From the NCBI RefSeq assembly GCF_014203665.1, contig NZ_JACHJN010000004.1, positions 620,001 through 684,000 of the forward strand: a stretch of 64,000 nt of DNA, written 5' to 3'. The DNA is from Saccharothrix tamanrassetensis. Lineage in GTDB: Bacteria > Actinomycetota > Actinomycetes > Mycobacteriales > Pseudonocardiaceae. Below, in pieces: positions 8,591 to 16,046 of the stretch; the first letter of the stretch is position 1; each line of letters begins with the position of its first letter. The notes beneath the pieces were generated by a model that worked only from the letters and a program-made list of their open reading frames with translations, had not been told where the DNA came from and searched no databases. The translations under genes were made by a program, and so were the position numbers.

Positions 8591-8791
8591 GCAGCCCGAC
8601 GGGAGTGTGCGCGGGGCGCGCCGACTGCTCCTCGTGCCCGACCGCTCCTCGTGCCGACCGGCGAGCCGCGTGGTTGCAGATGTGGGAGTGCGGTTGAGGG
8701 GGCGTTGCTCGGGTGGGGCGGGCTGCTCGGTGGAGGGGTGCGCTGCGCGCCGGGGGTGGCGGAGTGGCGCGCAGCGCGTTGGAGGTGAGGG

Positions 8792-10051
8792 TCAGCCGAT
8801 GTTGTAGTCGGTGACGACCTGGTCCTTGTAGATCTTCGCGACCTCGTCCAAGGCCGTCTTCGCGTCCTTCTTGCCCGCCAGCACGTCGGCGTAGGCGATC
8901 TTCAAGGGGTCGAACAGCTGGCCGCCTTCGGGGATCCACGGACGGGCGTGGGCGGCGGTGGCCACGGGTTGGAAGGCGGACACGACCTCGTTGGCCTTGA
9001 CGTCGGCGTTGTCGTAGGCGGACTTGCGGGTGGGCAGGAGGCCCAGTTCCTTCGCGATCCGGACCTGGGACTCGGTGCTGCTCAGGCAGGCGATGAGCTT
9101 GGTGGACGAGTCCTTCGCCTTGGTGCCCTGGCGGATGACGTAGTCGTGGCCGCCCACCGGGGCCGAGCCCTTGCCCGCCGCCTCGCCGGGGACGGGGGCG
9201 ATGCCGAGGTTGGCCTTGTCGCTGAACGCGGTGCCCTTGAGGTAGTCGGCGACGGACCACGGGCCGTTGATCACCATGGCCACTTCGCCCGACGAGAACG
9301 CGGCCTGCATGTTGTTGTAGGAGTTGGCCGGGTCGAGGGCGGTGGAGGCGGCCTTGGCGTCCAGCAGGCCCTTGGCCGTCTGGAGGGCCTTCACGTTCTC
9401 CGGCGAGTTGACGACGATCTTCTTCGCGGACGCGTCGACGAGGTCGCCGCCCGCGCCGTAGATGAACGGCAGGGCGTAGTAGGCGTCGTTGTTGATGAAC
9501 AGGGCCTTCTCGCCGCCGAGCTTCGCGGCCGCCGCCTTCACCTCGTCCCACGTCTTCGGCGGTTCGACGCCGGCGTCGGCGAGCTTCTTCTTGTTGTAGA
9601 ACAGCGCCAGCGAGTCCGTCACCTGGGGCACGCCGTAGGACTTGCCCTCGTACTTCGTCGAGCCCAGCGGGATGGCCAGGTAGTCGCCGGTGTCCTTGCC
9701 GAGTTCGGTGTCGGTCAGGTCCACGACGTAGCCGAGCTTCGCCAGCTGCGGCACCCAGGCGACCTCGGCGCGGAACACGTCGGGGCCCTGGCCGCCCTGC
9801 GCGGCGGTCTTGTAGTTGTTCAACGCCTGGTCGAAGGCGACCACCTCGGTGTTGACCCGGTAACCGCCCTTGGTGGCGCACTCCTGCGCGATCCTGCCGA
9901 ACACCGGGCTCTCGTTCGGGCCGCTGGTGTCCCAGAAGGTGACTTCGCCGCTGTCGGTCCCCGCGCCGCCGCCACCGCCGCCGCACGCGGTGAGGACGAG
10001 GGCGCCGGCCATGCCTGCTGCCACGGCGGTCACGAGGGTGGTACGTCGCAT
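8792..10051 (-). CDS. Maltose-type sugar-binding lipoprotein
   Basis: Extracellular solute-binding protein (CUT1 / family 1), 419 aa from ATG 10051. The signal peptide ends in the lipobox LTAC, with the lipidated cysteine at residue 23 followed by a glycine run. The mature part has the MalE-like layout (a VTFWDT beta strand, DVFRAEVAWVPQLAKLGYV, YGVPQVTDSLALFYNKK). It is the promoter-proximal gene of the importer and faces the LacI-type regulator divergently, as malE and malR do in Streptomyces. An aggagg lies about 12 nt before the start, slightly long. Substrate maltose/maltodextrin is an inference. Confidence 0.9.
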   Translation of the reverse strand: MRRTTLVTAVAAGMAGALVLTACGGGGGGAGTDSGEVTFWDTSGPNESPVFGRIAQECATKGGYRVNTEVVAFDQALNNYKTAAQGGQGPDVFRAEVAWVPQLAKLGYVVDLTDTELGKDTGDYLAIPLGSTKYEGKSYGVPQVTDSLALFYNKKKLADAGVEPPKTWDEVKAAAAKLGGEKALFINNDAYYALPFIYGAGGDLVDASAKKIVVNSPENVKALQTAKGLLDAKAASTALDPANSYNNMQAAFSSGEVAMVINGPWSVADYLKGTAFSDKANLGIAPVPGEAAGKGSAPVGGHDYVIRQGTKAKDSSTKLIACLSSTESQVRIAKELGLLPTRKSAYDNADVKANEVVSAFQPVATAAHARPWIPEGGQLFDPLKIAYADVLAGKKDAKTALDEVAKIYKDQVVTDYNIG

Positions 10052-10096
10052 CGTTGCTGTCGTCCCTCCTGCTGGCCTCATCCGCGATGAGGGTTC

Positions 10097-10110
10097 TTGC
10101 AAGAACTTGC
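10097..10110. promoter_or_regulatory. LacI/MalR-type operator candidate, binding-protein side
   Basis: TTGCAAGAACTTGC, part of a longer array of CTTGC half-sites (about 10096-10120) that ends 46 bp before the binding-protein start. Adding two flanking bases gives a 16-bp palindrome matching in 6 of 7 pairs. Its position in the divergent promoter region fits repression of the importer by the adjacent regulator. Confidence 0.65.
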
Positions 10111-10216
10111 GAAATTCTTGACGCGGATTTCATACCCCCGACCAGGGCGGGGTCAAGGGACTTGGCGTAACCAAGCCGTAACGGAGCGAACTGTCCGGAC
10201 GAAAGACAGGTAGGCG

Positions 10217-10230
10217 TTGCAAAAGTTTGC
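10217..10230. promoter_or_regulatory. LacI/MalR-type operator candidate, regulator side
   Basis: TTGCAAAAGTTTGC lies 48 bp before the LacI-type start and shares the TTGCAA half-site with 6168-6181 and 10097-10110. This suggests the regulator controls itself as well as the importer. Confidence 0.6.
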
Positions 10231-10277
10231 CGCGACCGGCAGGCTGCTCGTCACCACGATCTTCTCCAGGAGGCACG

Positions 10278-11327
10278 GTGTCCGGACTGTCCGAGATCGC
10301 CAGGGCAGCCGGGGTGAGCATGTCCACGGTCAGCCGGGTGCTCAACCGCCGAGCGGGTGTCAACGAGGAGACCCGCCAGCGCGTGCTGGCCGTCCTCGCG
10401 GAGATGCCGTACACGCCGCGCGGGCTCGGGGCGTTGCAGCGGACCGGGGTGATCGGGCTGCTCGTGCCGGAGCTGTCCAACCCGGTGTTCCCCGCGTTCG
10501 CCGAGGCGCTGGAGGTGCGTGCCGCGCGGCTGGGGTACTCGTCGCTGCTGTGCAACACGCGGGCGACCGGGTCGGCGGCCATGGGCGAGGAGGAGTACGT
10601 CCGGATGCTCCTCGCGCGCGGTGTCGAGGGCATGGTGTTCGTCTCGCCGGAGATCACCAACGTGGAGGTGCCGCTCGGGCAGGCCCCGCGTCCCAACTAC
10701 TACGCCAAGCTGCTGGCCGACGGCGTGCACATGGTGTTCCTGAACGGGGCCACGCCGTCGTTGGACGTGCCGGACGTGACCGTCGACGAACAGCACGCGG
10801 GCTACGCGGCGGCCCGGCACCTGGTGGAACTCGGGCACCGGCGGATCGGTTTCGTCAGCGGTCCGGCGCGGTCGTTGCCGTCGCGGCTGAAGCGGGCGGG
10901 CTGGTCGGCGGCGCTGGAGGAGGAGGGGCTGCCGGCGGACGCGGACTTCGTGGCGCACGCCCCGTTCGGACCGGAGGGCGGCGCGGCGGCGGTGGCGACG
11001 TTGCTGGACACGGTGCGGCCGACGGCGGTCATCTGCTCGTCCGACCACATGGCGATCGGCGTGCTGCGGGAGGCGTACAAGCGCGGGTTGTCCGTGCCGC
11101 GCGACCTGTCGGTGGTGGGGTTCGACGACATCCCGCTCGCCTCGTACTGCTCGCCGTCGCTGACCACGCTGGCCCAGCCGATCGAGGAGATGGCGGTGGC
11201 GGCCGTGGACGAGTTGGCGCACCGCTTGGACCCCGATCGGCGCAGGCGGCCGGTCGGCAACTACACGCGGGTGTTCCGCCCGAAGCTGGTCGTCCGGGAG
11301 TCCTCGGCACCGCCACCACCCGCCTAA
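10278..11327 (+). CDS. malR: LacI-family regulator of the maltose-type importer
   Basis: DNA-binding repressor, 349 aa. An N-terminal helix-turn-helix (LSEIARAAGVSMSTVSRVLN, about residues 4-23) is followed by a periplasmic-binding-protein-like sugar sensor domain (GVIGLLVPELSNPVFPAFAE, DDIPLASYCSPSLTT). GTG 10278 is chosen because aggagg is about 5 nt before it and it starts just ahead of the helix-turn-helix. It is divergent from the binding-protein gene; matching TTGCAA palindromes in front of both genes and of msiK suggest this is their repressor. The name malR rests on arrangement and family, not on a known substrate. Confidence 0.88.
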   Translation: MSGLSEIARAAGVSMSTVSRVLNRRAGVNEETRQRVLAVLAEMPYTPRGLGALQRTGVIGLLVPELSNPVFPAFAEALEVRAARLGYSSLLCNTRATGSAAMGEEEYVRMLLARGVEGMVFVSPEITNVEVPLGQAPRPNYYAKLLADGVHMVFLNGATPSLDVPDVTVDEQHAGYAAARHLVELGHRRIGFVSGPARSLPSRLKRAGWSAALEEEGLPADADFVAHAPFGPEGGAAAVATLLDTVRPTAVICSSDHMAIGVLREAYKRGLSVPRDLSVVGFDDIPLASYCSPSLTTLAQPIEEMAVAAVDELAHRLDPDRRRRPVGNYTRVFRPKLVVRESSAPPPPA

Positions 11328-11328
11328 T

Positions 11329-11340
11329 TGGTCTGGACCA
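11329..11340. promoter_or_regulatory. DasR-like (dre) palindrome
   Basis: TGGTCTGGACCA differs by one base from the core of the Streptomyces dre site TGGTCTAGACCA (from memory), which binds the GntR-family N-acetylglucosamine regulator DasR. It starts one base after the stop codon of the upstream regulator and about 100 bp before the second LacI-family gene. Confidence 0.45.
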
Positions 11341-11418
11341 TGTTCGGAACAGGTAACCCGGTCCTACCTGCGCTGATGACCAATCGCAGGGACGCGGGTC
11401 ACCCCCACTTCTGTAATT

Positions 11419-11429
11419 GGTTCTGAACC
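11419..11429. promoter_or_regulatory. Palindrome at the start of the second LacI gene
   Basis: GGTTCTGAACC is a perfect palindrome about a central base, 14 bp before the chosen start. Both it and the dre-like site begin with taattgg, so the two form a related pair 90 bp apart. It could be an autoregulatory operator or a second weak dre site. Confidence 0.4.
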
Positions 11430-11443
11430 GTTACGGTCACTTC

Positions 11444-12547
11444 ATGGCGCGGTCGATGCATGTGCGACGCCCCGCGACGCTGGCCTCACTGGCGGCGGAG
11501 CTGGGTGTTTCCCGGACAACGGTGTCCAACGCGTACAACCGTCCCGACCAGCTCTCACCGGAGCTGCGACGCCGGGTGTTGGAGACAGCGAGACGACTCG
11601 GATACCCGGGGCCCGACCCGGTGGCCCGGTCACTGCGCACGCGGAAGGCGGGTGCGGTGGGGCTGCTGCTCACCGAGAACCTGTCCTACGCGTTCCGCGA
11701 CCCGGCGGCGATCGGGTTCCTGGAGGGCTTGGCGCTGGCGTGCGAGGACGCCGGCACCGGGCTGCTGCTGGTGCCGGCGAACCCCGAACGCGAGGACGTG
11801 GCGGCCGTGCACCGCGCCGGCGTCGACGGGTTCGTGGTGTACTCGGTGCCCGACGACGACCCGCACCTGGCCGCCGTGCTCGAACGGCCGGTGCCGACCG
11901 TGGTGTGCGACCAGCCGGACCTGGGCAACGTCGATCGGGTGGGAATCGACGACCAGGCCGCGATGAACTCGCTCGCCCGGCACCTCATCTCGTTGGGGCA
12001 CCGGCGGATCGGCGTGGTGTGCATGCGGTTGGCCCGCGACCGCAACGACGGCTACGTGACGCCGGAGCGCCAGCGGTCCGCGCACTTCCACGTGCAGCGC
12101 TCCCGGCTCGCGGGCCTGGCCGACGCGTTCACCGAGGTGGGCGTGGACTGGGCCGCGGTGCCGGTGGTGGAGCGGTTCGACCACAACATCGCGTCCGGCG
12201 CGGCCGCCGCCGCGCAGGTGCTGGACCGTGATCCGCAGATCACCGCGTTGATCTGCACCTCGGACATCCTCGCGCTGGGTGCGCTGGGCGAGGCGCGCAG
12301 GCGCGGCCTGAACGTGCCGCACGACCTGACGGTCACCGGCTTCGACGGCATCCGGGAAGCCGAGGCGGCCGGTCTCACCACCGTGCGCCAACCCGTCCTG
12401 GAGAAGGGCCGGGCGGCGGGCAAGCTGCTGCTGGACTCGGCGGAGCGGACCCGGCCGCGCTCGGTGCTGCTGTCCACCGAGCTGGTGATCGGCACCACGG
12501 CCGCCTCGCCGCGCGGCGTGGTGGAGGAGCGCTGGTTCGGCCCGTGA
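11444..12547 (+). CDS. LacI-family transcriptional regulator, unknown target
   Basis: DNA-binding regulator, 367 aa. The N-terminal helix-turn-helix (TLASLAAELGVSRTTVSNAY, about residues 12-31) is followed by the ligand domain (AVGLLLTENLSYAFRDP, HLISLGHRRIGVVCM, LTVTGFDGI). The ATG at 11444 has no strong ribosome-binding site; the ATG four codons on is possible. The sensor lacks residues that would tell me the ligand. It is codirectional with the MalR-like gene but 116 bp away and preceded by two palindromes, so it is probably separately controlled. Confidence 0.88.
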   Translation: MARSMHVRRPATLASLAAELGVSRTTVSNAYNRPDQLSPELRRRVLETARRLGYPGPDPVARSLRTRKAGAVGLLLTENLSYAFRDPAAIGFLEGLALACEDAGTGLLLVPANPEREDVAAVHRAGVDGFVVYSVPDDDPHLAAVLERPVPTVVCDQPDLGNVDRVGIDDQAAMNSLARHLISLGHRRIGVVCMRLARDRNDGYVTPERQRSAHFHVQRSRLAGLADAFTEVGVDWAAVPVVERFDHNIASGAAAAAQVLDRDPQITALICTSDILALGALGEARRRGLNVPHDLTVTGFDGIREAEAAGLTTVRQPVLEKGRAAGKLLLDSAERTRPRSVLLSTELVIGTTAASPRGVVEERWFGP

Positions 12548-12563
12548 CGGGACGGGCCGGGCG

Positions 12564-13241
12564 TCAGGTCATCCGGAAGACCACCGGATCGCCCGCCTTC
12601 CCGGCCACCCGCGCGGTGAGCAGGTAGTCCCCCGGCCCGAGCCGGGTGTGCTTCGCGCAGCCCGGCTCGGACGTGCTCCCCAGCCACGTCAGCCCGTACT
12701 CGAACTGCTCGCCCGGCCGCATGACCCGCACTTCGGACCCCTCGGTGGCGAAGCAGTCGTTGCTCGACCACAGCCGGGTGGCCCCGTCCGCCGTGCTCAC
12801 CACCAGCTCCCGCACCGCCCGGCCGATCTCCTTGGTGCACGGCAGCGGACCGGCGTTCGCCACCAGGATCTTCAGGTCGACCTGCTCGCCCGCCGGGTAC
12901 GAGGGCTCGCCCACCTCGGCCCGGACGCTGAGCTGCGCGTCCTCGCACGGCTGCGGCGGGCCCGGCGGGGGCGTCGGGGAAGGCGGCGGCGGCGGTGCCG
13001 GAGGTGGTGGCGGGGGCGGCGGTGTGGTGGAGGACGAGGACGCGACGACGGGCCGCTCGGCCTGCGGCGGCGGACTGGACGACGGCGCGGCCGCCGGGGT
13101 GACCGGCGCCGGGTCGCCCCGCCCGGTCAGCGCCGCGACCAGCCACACGGTGAGCACCAGTGCCACCACCGAACCGCCGATGGCCAGCACACGGCGCCGC
13201 CAGTACACCGATGGCGGGAGCGGGCCTGTGGGCTCGGTCAC
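12564..13241 (-). CDS. Membrane-anchored proline-rich secreted protein
   Basis: A 225-aa protein with one membrane helix near residues 19-39, a Ser/Pro-rich wall-spanning stretch to about residue 105 with a long polyproline run, and an extracellular domain with a beta-sandwich look (four cysteines; VDLKILVANAGPLPC, VRVMRPGEQFEYGLTW). The domain resembles intracellular-proteinase-inhibitor or CARDB-like folds, but I cannot name its function. GTG 13241 is the likely start; no strong Shine-Dalgarno is visible. It is convergent with the second LacI gene and divergent from the carbonic anhydrase. Confidence 0.8.
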   Translation of the reverse strand: MTEPTGPLPPSVYWRRRVLAIGGSVVALVLTVWLVAALTGRGDPAPVTPAAAPSSSPPPQAERPVVASSSSTTPPPPPPPPAPPPPPSPTPPPGPPQPCEDAQLSVRAEVGEPSYPAGEQVDLKILVANAGPLPCTKEIGRAVRELVVSTADGATRLWSSNDCFATEGSEVRVMRPGEQFEYGLTWLGSTSEPGCAKHTRLGPGDYLLTARVAGKAGDPVVFRMT

Positions 13242-13380
13242 CTGAAAGAAGGTAACCAAGTGAGGTGGAATGGCGGGGCAACTGCACGTCACCCGATGTG
13301 GTGAACGTGATTCCCGCCCGATCCGCTTGCCGACAGCCCGGACGCGGGTTCCAATCCAAAGACAGAAGGAGGTGGCCGCC

Positions 13381-13872
13381 ATGACCTCGATCGACGAGCT
13401 GCTGCGCCGCAACACCGCGCTGGGCAACGCCGTGCCCGGCGACCGTTCCTCGCCCCGGCCCTCGATGCGCGTGGCGATTCTGACCTGCATGGACTCCCGC
13501 ATCCGGGTCTTCGAGATCTTCGGGTTGCGCCAGGGCGAGGCGCACGTGCTGCGCAACGCCGGCGGCGTCGTCACCGACGACATGATCCGGTCGCTGGCGC
13601 TGAGCCAGCGCAAGCTCGGGACGCGCGAGGTGCTGCTGGTGCACCACACCAACTGCGGCCTGGAGCTGGTCACCGAGGACGAGTTCAAGAACGAGCTGGA
13701 AGCCGACACGGGCATGCGCCCCACCTGGTCCGTGGAGGCGTTCCGCGAGGTCAAGGACAGCGTCCGGAACTCGATGAACCGCCTGCGCCACAGCCCGTAC
13801 GTGCCGCACCGGGACAACGTGCGCGGGTTCGTCTACGACGTGCACACCGGTGAGCTGACCGAGGTCGTCTGA
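13381..13872 (+). CDS. Beta-class carbonic anhydrase
   Basis: Interconverts CO2 and bicarbonate, 163 aa. The zinc ligands and catalytic dyad are visible: Cys36-x-Asp38-x-Arg40 (in TCMDSR) and His89-x2-Cys92 (in HHTNCG). The ATG at 13381 has a textbook agaaggaggt ribosome-binding site. The length and compact form match the short mycobacterial enzymes; in M. tuberculosis a beta carbonic anhydrase lies next to mutY, as here. Expected in the cytoplasm. Confidence 0.95.
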   Translation: MTSIDELLRRNTALGNAVPGDRSSPRPSMRVAILTCMDSRIRVFEIFGLRQGEAHVLRNAGGVVTDDMIRSLALSQRKLGTREVLLVHHTNCGLELVTEDEFKNELEADTGMRPTWSVEAFREVKDSVRNSMNRLRHSPYVPHRDNVRGFVYDVHTGELTEVV

Positions 13873-13956
13873 GCCCGGCGAGGTCGGGAGGGTCTGCGGG
13901 GAGGAGCCGGTCGCCCTTCACCCGTGAGTGGTCACTCTGGAACACTGTGCGGCGCT

Positions 13957-14826
13957 ATGAGCCTGGACGCGCAGACCCTCATCGACTGGTTCGCCAAGAC
14001 CGCCCGCGACCTGCCCTGGCGGCGGCCCGAGTGCACCGCCTGGGGCGTGCTGGTCAGCGAGATCATGTTGCAGCAGACGCCGGTCGCCCGGGTCGAACCC
14101 GTCTGGCACGAGTGGCTGGCGCGCTGGCCCAAGCCGTCCGACATGGCGGCGGCGAGCCACGGCGAAGTGCTGCGCGCGTGGGGCAAGCTCGGGTACCCGC
14201 GGCGCGCGCTGAGGCTGCACGCCGCCGCGCAGGCCATCGCGACCGACCGCGGCGACGAGGTGCCGCACGACGTCGACACGTTGTTGGCCCTGCCCGGCAT
14301 CGGCGCGTACACGGCCCGTGCGGTGGCGGCTTTCGCCTACGGAAAGAAGTGTCCGGTGGTGGACACGAACGTCAGGCGGGTGGTGGCGCGCGCCGTGCAC
14401 GGTGCGGGTGACGCCGGTCCGCCGTCCACCACCAAGGACATGAACGACGTGGAAGTGCTGCTGCCGGACGAGAAGGCCGCGGTGTACTCCGCCGCGTTGA
14501 TGGAACTCGGCGCGCTGGTGTGCACCGCCCGCACACCTCGGTGCGCGGACTGCCCGGTGTTCGACACGTGCAAGTGGCAGCTGAACGGACGTCCCGCCTA
14601 CGACGGGCCGGCCAAGGTCGTGCAGAAGTTCGCGGGCACCGACCGGCAGGTGCGCGGGCTGCTGCTCGACGTGCTGCGCGGCACGTCGGAGCCGGTCGAG
14701 AAGGTCCGGCTGGACGCCGTGTGGTCGGACGCGGGGCAGCGGGACCGCTGCCTGGACTCGCTGCTGGTGGACGGGTTGGTCGAGCAGACCGCGGGCGGGC
14801 TGTTCGCACTGCCGGGGGAGCACTGA
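13957..14826 (+). CDS. mutY: A/G-specific adenine glycosylase
   Basis: Base-excision repair enzyme removing adenine mispaired with 8-oxoguanine, 289 aa. It has the catalytic glutamate in VSEIMLQQTP, the helix-hairpin-helix LPGIGAYTARAVAAF with the aspartate in VVDTNVRRVV, and an iron-sulphur loop with spacing C-x6-C-x2-C-x5-C (CTARTPRCADCPVFDTC). The C-terminal NUDIX-like lesion-recognition domain is short, as in mycobacterial MutY. ATG 13957 is preferred over the GTG 33 bp upstream because homologues begin near SLDAQTLIDWF; no clear ribosome-binding site supports either. Confidence 0.95.
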   Translation: MSLDAQTLIDWFAKTARDLPWRRPECTAWGVLVSEIMLQQTPVARVEPVWHEWLARWPKPSDMAAASHGEVLRAWGKLGYPRRALRLHAAAQAIATDRGDEVPHDVDTLLALPGIGAYTARAVAAFAYGKKCPVVDTNVRRVVARAVHGAGDAGPPSTTKDMNDVEVLLPDEKAAVYSAALMELGALVCTARTPRCADCPVFDTCKWQLNGRPAYDGPAKVVQKFAGTDRQVRGLLLDVLRGTSEPVEKVRLDAVWSDAGQRDRCLDSLLVDGLVEQTAGGLFALPGEH

Positions 14827-14827
14827 C

Positions 14828-15337
14828 GTGCACGCGCTGGTGGTGTTCTTCGACGCCGAGGCCGACGCGAAGATCCGCGACCTGTGGCGGAAGGTCGGCG
14901 CGACGTTCGAGTACCCACCGCACCTGACCTACGCCGTCGCGGGCACCATCGGGCCGAAGGTGCGGGCCGAGCTGCGCGAGGACCTGTCCCGGCTGTGGCT
15001 GCCCGACCTGTGGCTGCACACCCTCGGCGTGTTCGCCACCACGGAGAACGTGCTCCAGCTCGGTGCGGTGGTGGACAGCGAGCTGCTGGCCGTGCACTCG
15101 GCCATCCACGACGTGCTGGCGGGTCGGGTGAAGAACCCCAACGCGTACTACCTGCCGGGCAACTGGGTGCCGCACTGCACGCTGCTGCACGGCGTGGCGG
15201 ACGACGAGATCGTGCGCGCGTTCACCGCCCTGCACCCGGTGGAGCCGATCCGCGCCAAGGTCCGCGAGATGTCCATCGTGGACACTCAGACGGCGGGGAT
15301 CGACCCGCTCAGGAAGGCCTCCACCGCGCCCCGGTAG
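14828..15337 (+). CDS. 2H phosphoesterase (2'-5' RNA ligase-like)
   Basis: A 169-aa protein of the LigT/2H phosphoesterase superfamily with both HxT signatures, HLTY near residue 32 and HCTL near residue 119. Family members open 2',3'-cyclic or 2'-5' nucleotide phosphodiesters; the substrate here is unknown. Its GTG follows the mutY stop with a one-base gap, so it is in a mutY operon. The last 52 bases overlap the convergent hydrolase gene. Confidence 0.85.
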   Translation: MHALVVFFDAEADAKIRDLWRKVGATFEYPPHLTYAVAGTIGPKVRAELREDLSRLWLPDLWLHTLGVFATTENVLQLGAVVDSELLAVHSAIHDVLAGRVKNPNAYYLPGNWVPHCTLLHGVADDEIVRAFTALHPVEPIRAKVREMSIVDTQTAGIDPLRKASTAPR

Positions 15338-16029
15338 ACCTCCGGGGCCTCCTCGTGCACGACGTGCCCCGACTCGGGCACCAGCAGGTGCCGGCCGCCG
15401 GTACGCCGCGCGACCTCCGCCATCTGACCCGGCCGCAGCCCGCCGCGTCCCGCCTCGACGGTCAGCGTCGGGCACCGGATGGCGTCCACGAAGTCCCAGT
15501 AGGACCGCTCGCCCCACTCGGCCGCGATCTCGTACAGGTCCTCCAGCCGCGCGATGAGGTGGTAGCCGTCCGCGCGTTCCTCGAACATCTCCTCGGCCCT
15601 GGGCACCCGCACCACGGACCGGACGTGCGCGAGCGACTCGAACACCGGCCACGACTCGAAGTACCACTTCCAGTCGTCCACCGTCCGGCCCCGGTTGTCC
15701 GGCACCACGTCCTCCGCCACCACGGCCCGCACCAGGTCCGGCCGGGACGCGGCGAGCGCCCACGCGTGCAGGCCGCCCATCGAGTGCCCGATCACCACCG
15801 CGGGCCCGGCGTCGAGCCGTTCGAGGACCTCGGCGGCGTCCGCGACGAAGTCCTCCGTCCGGTACGGCCCGCGCCGCGGGTTCCGGCCGTGGCCCCGCGC
15901 GTCGGTGGCCACCACCCGGCCGTACGGCTTGAGCCACTGCGCGACCGTCCACCACGTGGTGGCTCGGCTCATCAGGCCGTGCAGCAGCAGGATCGGCTGC
16001 CCGGATCCCCCGAACTCCGCAACGCTCAT
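15286..16029 (-). CDS. Alpha/beta-fold hydrolase
   Basis: A 247-aa serine hydrolase with the nucleophile elbow GHSMGG, an oxyanion-hole region LLLHGLMSRATTW and the terminal catalytic histidine in ESGHVVHEE. The natural substrate is not evident. A hydrolase also sits between mutY and mhuD in M. tuberculosis, supporting orthology by position. ATG 16029 is chosen because it begins directly before the conserved beta strand. The gene ends inside the 2H phosphoesterase gene (52-bp tail-to-tail overlap) and is divergent from the M1 peptidase with only 17 bp between starts. Confidence 0.9.
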   Translation of the reverse strand: MSVAEFGGSGQPILLLHGLMSRATTWWTVAQWLKPYGRVVATDARGHGRNPRRGPYRTEDFVADAAEVLERLDAGPAVVIGHSMGGLHAWALAASRPDLVRAVVAEDVVPDNRGRTVDDWKWYFESWPVFESLAHVRSVVRVPRAEEMFEERADGYHLIARLEDLYEIAAEWGERSYWDFVDAIRCPTLTVEAGRGGLRPGQMAEVARRTGGRHLLVPESGHVVHEEAPEVYRGAVEAFLSGSIPAV

Positions 16030-16046
16030 ACGTGCATCATGTCGAC

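Larger units (their letters stand above)
8087..8791. other. 705-bp intergenic region inside the sugar operon
   Basis: No gene is supported here. From left to right it holds a G-run-rich tract on the plus strand (about 8100-8220), two DnaA-box-like nonamers (8233-8261), the leader and long hairpin of repeat copy 1 (8358-8590), and about 200 bp of unassigned DNA before the stop of the binding-protein gene. Short frames read through the hairpin in several directions have no family resemblance and recur only because the element recurs. Confidence 0.75.
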
